Positions 37,901 through 47,986 of a stretch of DNA of 64,000 nucleotides are shown piece after piece. Origin of the DNA: Paulownia fortunei (lineage: Eukaryota; Streptophyta; Magnoliopsida; Lamiales; Paulowniaceae); assembly GCA_019321725.1 (NCBI GenBank), contig CM033109.1, positions 23,777,993-23,841,992 on the forward strand, read 5' to 3'. The notes beneath the pieces were generated by a model. It did not search any database, was not told where the DNA came from, and was given only the letters and a program-made list of their open reading frames with translations. Position 1 is the first letter of the stretch, and each line of letters starts with the position of its first letter. The position numbers and the translations under genes are program-made.

Positions 37901-40590
37901 ATAGTCAGTGGTGCTATATTATTAAATTAAGTGATATGATAGTTATGGGAAGAAAAGTCCATTTTAAGAAATCAAAGCTTATTTTGGGACATCTTAAAAG
38001 AAAATAGAAGCATTAAAATTGGAACAAATAGAGTATATTATTTACATTGAGTATATATTAACTCAAACTTTTAGATTTTATGGGACATATAATTTAGATT
38101 CAATTTTCTTTGTATAAATATAAGATTTACATATTATATTAATAAAATTCAAGTTAGAAATATAATTTAGAATTTTACCTCAAGTAACAATATTTTTGGA
38201 ACAAATAGAAAGAGCACTATTTTAAAGATATCACTACGAGCAATATCAGTGAATTAGGGCTATAATTGAGAAAATTAAGTTACCACATAAGGCTAAAAAA
38301 ACCTAACACGAATGTTGCTAATTCACATTGTTGAAATGCTTAAATACTTTGGAAAAATCGGAAAACTAAGAATACCACATGTAAAAAGTTTTCAAAATTT
38401 TTTCTAGCTTCCAAAAATATGGTGTAGTATGGAGATTGATATATTTCTGCCGCTTGATAAACTACATTATAGAATGTACAACTTTAATTTTCGTCTTTCT
38501 CAGTAATTCGATACCTATATTAAGCAAAATACATAATGGGAATGGATTACAAGTTACTTGATTAAATAAAAAATAAAGGGAAAGAAAAACCAAGGTCAAG
38601 CGAATACTCTGTCTATGTAAAGATGTGTGATGTGTATGTAAAACAAATATATGTGTACAATTGGGGCTTGGGAAGAATTTATGGGGTTCCACGGGCCTTG
38701 TATGCCTCCTCCTAAATTTCCCTTAGTAGATAGAGAGAGAAAAAATGATGGCGAGATTATAAGATGGCTATATAACCAAATTGCTCAGGTAAAAGAAAGA
38801 GCCAAAGAAGAAAAGAAAAAAAGGAGTTCGGCACAGTAATTGAGAGGCAGCAGCCGTGGTCGTTTTCTAGGTTGAAGATAAAAATAGAGGGTGGCATTAC
38901 TATATAAATCAATTAAAATATCAGTTTTAATCTTATTTAGAAGTTTATAATATAAATATAAGCTTGCCATATAACTTAACTATAGGGAAATGTTTACAGG
39001 TATGCATATAGTTTTCAAAATACTGCTTTCATATATACAAAAGGTTAGTTTCGATGTAATCTAAAAGTAATTAAGCAATAAGTAATATATAATGAGGTGA
39101 TTTGTGTGATAAAATAAAAAGAAGAGAAGGGACAAAATACTTACTATGTTGTTAAATTTTTTCTTCTAAATTTTTTTAGGAAGGACAATATTTTCTTTAA
39201 TGATATAATGTCATGCATGTGCATCATATGTGCTTTTTTCTAGTATCTCGAAATGTCTTAATTACAGATGGATCTTAATTTTCAGTAGCACATGATCTTG
39301 GAGTAATATATCTTTATTATGCTATTTTTTCGTATGTCACTATGGATATAACAATCTTCCTTGTCATCTTATTGCACTTTTATGAGCATGACACCTGAAA
39401 CATGGTTCAGGTACGTACAATAATGGTGGATAACATTGACAAGATACTAGAGAGAGGTGACAGGATTGAGCTGCTTGTTGACAAAACTGCAACCATGCAA
39501 GATAGTGCATTTCACTTCAGAAAACAATCAAAGCGACTTCGTCGAGCTCTATGGATGAAAAATGCCAAGCTATTGTAAGTATTATAATGTTTATTTATCT
39601 AGTCAAATTTGTATCTCAAAAAAAAAAAAAAAAAAAAAAAAAAAGAAAGAAAGCAGCACTTTTTTGTAGAGATTGTTAATTTCATCAAAGCAAAAGTAGC
39701 ATTATTTGAAATTTATATCTTCTAAGAAGATAGTAGTCGTTTGTAAGGATTTAAAGATCACCGGACCAAAATATAGCTTATGTGTTCCTTTTGTCTATCT
39801 TTTTGGCACAGATGTGGGGACATCAGCACCATGCACTTTATTTGTCTCTTTCAGGCCGTTGTTGGGACCACATAAAATGCACCTTAGTGAGAGACACACA
39901 CACTATAACAGTTGCACTTGGCCAACATAGAATTATCTTGATCTTATACCACTGTGGATGTTTATGAACTTTCTCTGCATAGACCCTTTTGGACAGTTAC
40001 TTTTACCCAACTTTTATTACCTCTATTGCAAATTCCAACCTCTTGCAACAAAGCCGACAAAGGCATGAACATTCTTATTTTAGGTCCAAACTATCATAAG
40101 TTGGAAGAGAAAGGAATCCATCACTTCATTTCTTCCTTCTACCTCAAGATCTTTCTCTATTACAAATTTCTTTTGGGTTGTTCGTCTGCCCCAATAAGTT
40201 TTTTGTAACTTTCTGTAGAGTTGTTTTGAAACTAGAATGTGCTTTTCCACTCTGTTATGGTACTACACGTGAAAATTCCTCAAAATTAGGAGTATTGTGG
40301 GCTTAATTGCTGACTATAACTGCAGCAGCAGATTGCTATCAAATTGGAGTTGGTGTTTAGTTGGTCGTTGGGATCTTTGATTCATGGCTATTGTCAAAAT
40401 TAGGAGTTTATCTGCTATCAAATTGGAGAATGTGTTTAGTTGGTTGTTGTGCTCTTTGATTCATGGCTATTGAACTCTATTTTTGATGCTTCACAGGGCC
40501 ATGCTGACGTGTTTGATTGTTCTACTCCTGTATATCATAATTGCGGCTGCATGCGGAGGCATCACTTTACCATCTTGTCGATCAAAATAA
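34939..40590 (+). CDS. VAMP714: Longin-type v-SNARE, VAMP714-like
   Basis: R-SNARE of the VAMP7/VAMP71 group, acting in vesicle fusion at endomembranes. Exons are 34939-35161, 36506-36696, 39411-39574 and 40497-40590, giving 223 residues, as in relatives. The longin domain (MAILYGVVARGTTVLAEF to about residue 115) includes SQDRYIFHILRSDGLTFLCM and RRIPF rebuilt at intron 1. The SNARE helix (VRTIMVDNIDKILERGDRIE) has the zero-layer Arg, and residues about 191-211 (LTCLIVLLLYIIIAAACGG) form the tail anchor. Intron 2 (2.7 kb) begins with GC, not GT (GAG|GCAAGT), and ends in AG; the reading frame demands this site. Intron 3 holds a 79-bp tandem duplication. Intact. Confidence 0.92.
40334..40472. 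repeat. 79-bp-period tandem duplication in VAMP intron 3
   Basis: CTATCAAATTGGAG...TTTGATTCATGGCTATTG occurs from 40336 and again from 40415 with a few substitutions. It lies just before the exon 4 acceptor and does not alter coding sequence. Confidence 0.8.
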
Positions 40591-43569
40591 TCTGTTGAGG
40601 TATGCCTTAGGTGATCCCATTTGATGTATCCAAGTTGTTTCAGCCAAAGCCTCGGGTGCCCTATGGTTTCTTCCTTTGAGATGTCAATGGAAACATACTG
40701 TTGCCAGATAATTTACTAAATTCTGTTGTTGTGGCTGTACAGTAGTGTGATGGAAAAGCATGATAACATTATGTATATCTGCAGTTCTCTTCCGTTTTTA
40801 TGTACATCATAAAATGCTGGAAAGTTTTCTTTGGTCGATCTCTTTGAATGTCAGAATCCTTTTTGATTGCGCTGTATCTGGAAACATGTACCTAAAGAAA
40901 GCAAGAATGTAATAAAAGTTTACTTGTTTGTGAATATGATTGGCATCTAGTGTGCCTGATTTTCTTCAAATTCAAGGCAACAGAATTTCATAATTGGATA
41001 AGTAGCTGCAGTTTGTTTGAGGAAACAGCTCCTACCTTCGTTTTATTATTATCATTACTTGATCTTAGATTGCTCTTCCTGGAAATTTATACTATGCCAA
41101 CTCCATTTTCTGATGTCCATCGGTTCGAGCAATGAAAAGTATTTGATGCGATATTGGATCCCAAACCAGGTTGGATATTTATACCAATTTCCGTCGGATA
41201 TACACAGCACTGGAATCTTATATCCCATGACTTGGAATAAGTGGCTTGAGCATCACCAGTAGAACTCTATGAACATAAAACAGTGTGAATTGCATGTAAA
41301 ATTAGGCCTTCATTTTATGTTATCCTACTCAGATGAATGAGGACCAGTGACACAAAGAATGGGGTACTAATAGGAGTGTGAATGAATTAAGTCGAATCGA
41401 ATACGTTATTTTTTAAGTTTGTTTGATTTTTATTGAGTTTTAAAAATTGTGTTTGAGTTTGATTTGATAATTAATTGAGTTTTAAGTTTCAATCGAGTCG
41501 AATACGAATCGAACTCAAATAGTTATATATTTTTACACATTTTTATTAATTGAATTAAACTTGAATTGAGCATCATATGTTATCGAATGAAAACATGTGT
41601 TTAAATTTAATTTATTAAGTTAAGAAATTAAGTTCAAATAAGTTTTTTATGATCAATCTTGATTAGTAGTTTAATTAATGTACTCACTCAGTTATTGTCA
41701 AGGTTCTGATCTGTGATGCTCTACTTAATTGTCATTAGATGAAATAGAAAAAAGTGCTGGGGTTTAGTCATTTGTGTACTGTTTGCAATCCCTATATAAA
41801 ATAAAAAATGAATTATCATAAAAATTAAACCTTTATATACCTATGGTACGGTGTGACTCTTGTGTGATACTTTCATTACTATTTTTTATATATTTTTTAT
41901 GTAAAAAGAGAGAAGTGTATCTTTTATGTAATCACATCTTAAATAAAGAGAGAAAGTCTCCTTTTCAATTTCTTTTTATCTAAATTTTTCTCCTTTCAAT
42001 TAACGCTTTCCGATTGGATCTTTTTTTGTGTTTTCCAGCATTAGCTGTGACATTTTTTTATTGTTTTAAAAAAATAAAAATTGACAGTGATAAAATTCAT
42101 TTAAAGATATATTAAAAATAATATTATGAGATATTTATTAGTATTGAAGCAATAGAAAACATTATTTAACACTAATAAGCAAAAAAGTTCTGATAATAAT
42201 TAATATTGAAACATTAAAATTAGTCTTCTTCGCGGGAGAATAATATTACAGGCTGCATAAAGTTTGACGAAATAAGAAAAAACTTATATATAATATATAA
42301 AATATTTTATTGAATAAAATAGTGACAGTATTCAGCAGAACAAACATATGAAATATAAAATATTTTATAATACATGGTTGGTAACAAGCTCCTATAATGC
42401 CTAGTGTTACAATTACGTTTTAGTCCCTGCTGTTGACCTTTTCATCCCTGCAATAGGAATATCATATAACTGATAATGGATCTAATCGTCTGGTATTTGA
42501 TAATCATCATAAATACTGCATTTCAAATTAAAATTTAGTCAACTCAATAAGATTGTCGATTCTTCATGAAACTCGACCCTTTTCGAGAACTCAAGATATT
42601 AAAATTCATTGGTTTTGATGCATTGCTTTTATTATGCTCTCTCTAATTTAACAAATAAAAATTATAAAATATAATAAAAGCGTTGACGAGAGCTGCCCTC
42701 ACTTTACATACGTAAAAAAATTGATTTTTACGATATTTTTATTTTTATCAACAATTTCGAATCATAAAGAAAAAAAAAATTAATGAAGATTGTAGATGAA
42801 ATGAGAAGTAGACTCTTTTCTTGTTTTTCTTTATATTAGTAATATCGCGTGATTAGTACGTCATTAGGCATCAAATAAAAAAAAATATTCATATAGAAAT
42901 TATAACTATTGATTACTATTTAAATAGTTTCAAAATATCCAAAGAAAATCAGAACGGATCCAATCCTATTCTTGAAATTCCAAGCAACGCAAACATTTTA
43001 TAAAGTCAATATATAAACGTGTTTTCTTTTTTAAATAAGAAAGTTGAATTTTCGTAATTAATTAAAAATTTAGATTGCAAGTAATGGGCTAAGATGGAGA
43101 AATTTTGACATTTCAAAGATTCATATCATTCATGTTATGCAGATCTCGAAAAGTTTCAAATGATTTAAATTTCATCGGATGGTATGCAGGTCGGTTTTTT
43201 TTTTCATTTCATCACATTTAAAAATGGCCGCCCCAAGATCAGCGCTACACTTGTTGGGATTTGCTGGTTATACAAATGCTTATGGGGCCAATAAACCTGA
43301 CTGGAATGGGCCAGAACAGATGGTAGAATTCTATTGAACAGTTCTTTTTTAACTATTGTTTGAGCAAATCTTTCATTTTCATTTAATGGAGATTGAGCCT
43401 TGCTGATGAAATTGATTCGGGCCCATTGATTGCCATATAAACCAAGTTTGGTTGTCAAGAGCATCCATTCCCTCTATTCTCGGGTCATTGTTTGGGATTC
43501 TTTCTACACAGCTAATAGTAGATCCCTGTTTTGTTGCATAGTCTTGGCCTACCTCTCTTGCTCTCTCTC
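40591..43569. other. Intergenic DNA between VAMP714 and lycopene cyclase
   Basis: The first about 330 bases look like VAMP 3' UTR (AATAAA near 40910). 41385-41650 is rich in AATCGAA/GAGTTTGA words, as in a decayed small element. The remainder is AT-rich. An open minus-strand stretch at 43204-43464 matches nothing I know. The last about 100 bases form the leader of the cyclase. Confidence 0.45.
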
Positions 43570-45054
43570 ATGGCGTCTCTTCTCAGGCTATCTCCACCTA
43601 CCCTACTTTCCACTTCAAGGCCATGTTCGTTACCGGCCAAGACTCCATTTTTGCATCCAGTTGCTAAAGTCCCTCCAAGAAAAGATCATCAAAGAGTTCA
43701 AAGCAGCAAATTTGCTAGCTTTCTTGATTTGGAACCCAAGTCAAAACCAGAATCTTTGGATTTTGATGTCCCGTGGTTTGATCCTGCTGACCGGGGTCGG
43801 TTTGATGTGATCGTTATTGGTGCTGGTCCAGCGGGTCTCCGGCTCGCAGAGCAAGTTGCCAGTCATGGGATTAAGGTATGTTGTCTTGATCCTTCACCCC
43901 TTTCTATGTGGCCAAATAACTATGGTGTTTGGGTTGATGAGTTTGAGAGTTTGGGACTTAGGGATTGTTTGGACAAAACGTGGCCCATGACTTGTGTTTA
44001 TATCAATGATCAAAAGACTAAGTATTTGGACCGTGCCTATGGTAGAGTCAGTAGGAAGGAGCTAAAGTTGAAGTTGTTGTCTGATTGTGCGGCAAATGGT
44101 GTGAAATTTCATAAGGCTAAAGTTTGGAAGGTGGAGCATGAGGAGTTTGAGTCCTCCATTGCCTGTGATGATGGCACTGAGTTGAAAGCAAATTTGATTG
44201 TTGATGCAAGTGGTTTTACAAGCAGTTTTATAGAGTATGACAAGCCAAGAAATCATGGCTATCAGATTGCTCATGGTATTTTGGCTGAAGTAGATCAACA
44301 TCCCTATGATTTGGATAAAATGGTTCTCATGGATTGGAGGGATTCCCATCTGGGAAATGAACCGTATTTACGTGCTAACAATTCAAGACTCCCGACTTTT
44401 TTGTATGCAATGCCTTTTGATTCGAACTTGATATTTCTTGAAGAGACTTCTCTCGTCAGCCGACCAGTGTTATCATATACAGAGGTAAAGAGAAGAATGG
44501 TAGCAAGGCTGAGGCAATTAGGTATAAGAGTGAAAGCGGTTATTGAGGATGAGAAATGCTTGATCCCAATGGGAGGACCCCTTCCCCGGATCCCTCAAAG
44601 TGTAATGGCAATTGGGGGGAATTCTGGGATGGTGCATCCTGCTACTGGCTACACAGTAGCTCAGACATTGGCTCTTGCCCCTGTGCTTGCAGAAACGATT
44701 GCTGAGTGCCTTGGCTCAACCAGAATGATTAGAGGGACTCCACTCTATCACAGAGTGTGGAACGGCTTGTGGCCTATGGAGAGGAGATGCACCAGGGAAT
44801 TTTATAGTTTTGGCATGGAGACCTTGTTGAAACTTGATTTGAATGGGACAAGGAGATTTTTTGATGCTTTCTTTGAGCTTAATCCTCACTACTGGCAGGG
44901 TTTCCTGTCCTCAAGACTCTCTCTTGGGGAGCTTGCTATGCTGGGCTTTTCCCTCTTTGGGCATGCCTCAAATCCTTCCAAGTTGGACATTGTGACAAAG
45001 TGCCCTGCTCCCTTGGTTAAAATGATGGGTAATATGGCACTTGAAGCCATCTGA
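43570..45054 (+). CDS. CYCB: Lycopene beta-cyclase, chromoplast type (CYCB/CCS/NSY family)
   Basis: Plastid carotenoid enzyme, intronless, 494 residues. It closes beta-rings on lycopene; close relatives (pepper CCS) instead rearrange epoxy-carotenoids to capsanthin. The Ser/Pro-rich transit peptide is about residues 1-50, followed by SFLDLEPKSKPESLDF as in the CCS/CYCB group. The dinucleotide-binding motif is VIVIGAGPAGLRLAE (Gly84-x-Gly86-x-x-Gly89), followed by PLSMWPNNYGVW, MDWRDSHLGNEPYLR, the catalytic FLEET motif (residues 289-293), and GGPLPRIPQ with MAIGG. The first ATG in the frame is at 43570; upstream codons lack ATG. Sequence alone cannot separate cyclase from capsanthin or neoxanthin synthase. 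Poly(A) signal AATAAA at about 45114. Intact. Confidence 0.92.
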   Translation: MASLLRLSPPTLLSTSRPCSLPAKTPFLHPVAKVPPRKDHQRVQSSKFASFLDLEPKSKPESLDFDVPWFDPADRGRFDVIVIGAGPAGLRLAEQVASHGIKVCCLDPSPLSMWPNNYGVWVDEFESLGLRDCLDKTWPMTCVYINDQKTKYLDRAYGRVSRKELKLKLLSDCAANGVKFHKAKVWKVEHEEFESSIACDDGTELKANLIVDASGFTSSFIEYDKPRNHGYQIAHGILAEVDQHPYDLDKMVLMDWRDSHLGNEPYLRANNSRLPTFLYAMPFDSNLIFLEETSLVSRPVLSYTEVKRRMVARLRQLGIRVKAVIEDEKCLIPMGGPLPRIPQSVMAIGGNSGMVHPATGYTVAQTLALAPVLAETIAECLGSTRMIRGTPLYHRVWNGLWPMERRCTREFYSFGMETLLKLDLNGTRRFFDAFFELNPHYWQGFLSSRLSLGELAMLGFSLFGHASNPSKLDIVTKCPAPLVKMMGNMALEAI

Positions 45055-46309
45055 TTGAAATACTTGTAGTTGTTTTTATGAATATTTTCGAATGATCTAG
45101 CTAATTTATGGCAAATAAAATGCAAGTACAGGAAATTCTTCTGTGAAATTGCAGGTTGTTTCATTCTTTTTATTATTAGTTCTTTTAAGAAATCTACAAT
45201 TCAAGAGTGTGGGGATAAGAGATCTAAGAGCATGTTTATTATACAATGAATAAAGTTAAATATTGGTTGAAACAGAAACTAGAAAATATGTAATTCCAAG
45301 CAACTTTCTCGAAAAAAAAAAAGAATAGGTTGAAACATAAAAATTTTAAATGGTCTGTAAAAAGAATCCAAATGTGAATGTGTATCATGTTTTTGTTTGT
45401 TATGCTGCAGTCATCAGCCATTTCCCGGTCATGAAAATACTCTTTAGGGGCATGCATGTATGAACTTGATAAAATTATTAATTTCTGAATCCAAGTATGT
45501 TCTTAATTATATGTATATATACAGCTGAAATACACTGATTATTGAATAATGTTTATTTCACATATGGTATCTGAATCAGATGTTTTTCCAATGGTCACAT
45601 CTTTTGTGAATTATTGAATCAGATGTTAATTGCTGTAAATAATTGATTTATTTATGCAAAATATACATTGATAAGGTATTCACATTCATTATTTCCAGTC
45701 AAGGCCCAAAAATTTAGACTTCAATCACACAATGATATGCGTCTTGAGATTATAACATTAAGTTCGCTATAAAATAAAATTAAAAAAATGTTGTAACTTT
45801 AATTTTGCAGATAATGGTAATTGCAGGATGTGATTGTTGCCACAGATTAGTGTTTTAGTGCCTATATATACTAGAATGGGTAATATGCTAAAATCCAACA
45901 ACCCACTTTTGAAAAAGAAAATTTTTTTTGTCTATATTGTGTTTAATTAATTATTTACTAACTCTTAAATTTGATTATATATGTAATTAAAATGAGATTT
46001 TCTATTGTTTATTGTGGCCAAATCATTTATCTCATAATTCATGATTGACGTGAAAGAAAGAGATGTAAGCATCGTAATTCAAGTGCTTTACATTGAAATT
46101 TTAAAATTTCCTTAAGATGGTAGTTATCATATAACCATAAAGTAGAATTTGAGATATGATTGACAAATCAAATACACTAATCTAATATTTATTTGAGTCT
46201 AATGTCACAAGAGAAGGAAAAGTAAATAAGCGAAGATAGTCTTATGCAGCTTACTATCACAAGCTCATTTCAAAAGTTAAATCATTATTTTCAGATGCAT
46301 TGTCAATAC
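45055..46309. other. Intergenic DNA between convergent genes
   Basis: AT-rich 3' flanks of the cyclase (plus) and the proline-rich gene (minus). No gene seen. Confidence 0.5.
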
Positions 46310-47986
46310 TCAATAATGAAATAGCATAACGGCTGGGGGAAAGCCGTATTCTGGATTAGGCCGTTCTGGAACTAAAGGCGGGCAAATGGGAGCCTGATAA
46401 ATGGGTGTTGGTAGCTGGGGACTTGGTGGATGTGAAACTGGAGAACTTTGAGGAGGGTTATAAATGGGAATTGATGGTGGTGCGCTTGGTGAAGGATTAT
46501 AATTTGGATCTGATGGTGCTAGAAATGGTGGAGGATTATAAGTTGTAATTGGTGGTGGAAAACTTGGAGAAGGATGAGAGATTGGTCTTGATGGTGGTGG
46601 AATTCGTGGAGGACTTGGTGGAGTTGAAATCGAAGGACATAGATAAATGGGAATTGATGGTGGTGGACTTTCTGGTAAGCTTGATGGAGGATTATAAATC
46701 GGAATTGATGGTGCAAGACTTGGGGGAGGTTGACAGATTGGTGTTGATAGTGGTGGAATTTGTGGAAGACTTGGCGGAGGGTTATAAATGGGAACTGATG
46801 GTGGTGGACTTTCTGGCGGGCTTGGTGGAGAATTATAAGTCGGAGATGATGGAAGACTTGTGGGGGCTGGAGAGATTGGTATTGATGGTAGCGGAATTTG
46901 TGGAGGGCTTCGTGGAGGTGAAATTGAAGGACTTGGACGACGGTTATAGACGGGAATTGATGGGGGAGGATTATAAATGGGAATTGATGGTACTGGTCTT
47001 GGTGGACGATAAATTGAAATTGGTGGTGAAAGACTTGGGGGAGGCTGGGAAATTGGTGCCGAAGGTGATGGAAATTGTGGTTGTGGAGGACGGTAAATAG
47101 GAATTGTTGTTGGACTTTGTGGTGGTACTGGTATTGGTGATTGACTTACAGGAGGACTGTAAATAGGGATTGGTGGTGGTGGATTTTGTTGTGGGCTTGG
47201 TGGAGGATTGTAAATGGGAAATTGTGGGGGTAGGCTAGGTGCAGTTGGAGGTGAAATTGGAGGAGGATAAAAAATAGGAACGGATGGTGGTTGACTTGGT
47301 GGACTAGGAGGCTGCTGTTCTGATGGGATAGGTGGAGGACTGTAAACCAGAATTGGTGATGGTAAACTAGGAGAAGGTTGGTAAGTTGGACTTGGTGGCG
47401 GTCGCTTTCTTGGACGATGACGACGATGGGTAGGGGGCTTGGGTACTAAAGGTGGCTGGTAAGCTGGCACTGAAGGCGGACTTGTAGGTTGCCCATAAGT
47501 TGGGGTAGGGGGTTTTCCCGTTGGTGGTGGTTGATTAACAGGAGTTGGTGGTGGATAAGATGGAAGCAAAGGAGTTTCAACTGGAGGTGGAATCGCAATT
47601 GGAGATGTAACTTCTGGTGGTTGATAAACTGGAATTGGTGGTTTTGGCACAGGTGGATTACTGATAGGAGGCCCATAAATCGGAGGAATAGGTGGTATTT
47701 GCACCGGAGTACTGCTCACTGGAGGCTGAAAAATTGGTGGAATGTGCAACAGTGGTGGTAATGGATGAGGAAAGAAGTGTGATAATGGTGGGAATGGATG
47801 CGGAAAGAAGTGTGGCAAATGTGGCCAACCGAAGCGAAAACAGAACATATGTGTCGTATCACAGTAAGTCTGGACTTGAGCAGCAACAAAGACATTCTTC
47901 TCTGTTAAAACACCAGACAGGATCAAAAACACTGGAAGAAATTTCAAGAAAGCCTGGAATGCATTCTCAACATTCACAAGTCTCAT
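46310..47986 (-). CDS. Proline-rich/extensin-like cell-wall protein
   Basis: Minus-strand uninterrupted frame of 558 residues. A hydrophobic stretch near residues 12-25 (AFLKFLPVFLILSGVL) likely acts as signal sequence, followed by a short Cys-containing segment (VQTYCDTTHMFCFRFGWP) and a very long Pro-rich domain. This is built of imperfect units such as PSIPIYNPPPSLPESPPP, with Tyr-Asn/Arg-Pro-Pro-Pro and SPPxP steps. It ends GFPPAVMLFHY. Secreted wall structural proteins of this type are hydroxylated and cross-linked. There are few classical SPPPP blocks, so 'proline-rich, extensin-like' is safer than extensin. The complementary strand is G/T-rich and gives a spurious open frame. An additional 5' exon is not excluded. 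Confidence 0.75.
   Translation of the reverse strand: MRLVNVENAFQAFLKFLPVFLILSGVLTEKNVFVAAQVQTYCDTTHMFCFRFGWPHLPHFFPHPFPPLSHFFPHPLPPLLHIPPIFQPPVSSTPVQIPPIPPIYGPPISNPPVPKPPIPVYQPPEVTSPIAIPPPVETPLLPSYPPPTPVNQPPPTGKPPTPTYGQPTSPPSVPAYQPPLVPKPPTHRRHRPRKRPPPSPTYQPSPSLPSPILVYSPPPIPSEQQPPSPPSQPPSVPIFYPPPISPPTAPSLPPQFPIYNPPPSPQQNPPPPIPIYSPPVSQSPIPVPPQSPTTIPIYRPPQPQFPSPSAPISQPPPSLSPPISIYRPPRPVPSIPIYNPPPSIPVYNRRPSPSISPPRSPPQIPLPSIPISPAPTSLPSSPTYNSPPSPPESPPPSVPIYNPPPSLPQIPPLSTPICQPPPSLAPSIPIYNPPSSLPESPPPSIPIYLCPSISTPPSPPRIPPPSRPISHPSPSFPPPITTYNPPPFLAPSDPNYNPSPSAPPSIPIYNPPQSSPVSHPPSPQLPTPIYQAPICPPLVPERPNPEYGFPPAVMLFHY

Noticed and set aside
38651..38839. 62-codon open frame inside VAMP intron 2
   Set aside because: Short, unmatched and with no splice sites linking it to the VAMP exons.
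43204..43464. 86-codon minus-strand frame just upstream of the cyclase
   Set aside because: No family resemblance, and it lies in the probable promoter of the opposite-strand gene.
43531..43569. Upstream extension of the cyclase frame
   Set aside because: It would need a TTG start; the first ATG is at 43570 and gives the normal transit peptide.
46549..47100. 183-codon open frame on the plus strand opposite the proline-rich gene
   Set aside because: It is the complement of the repetitive Pro codons; repeat composition alone keeps it open.
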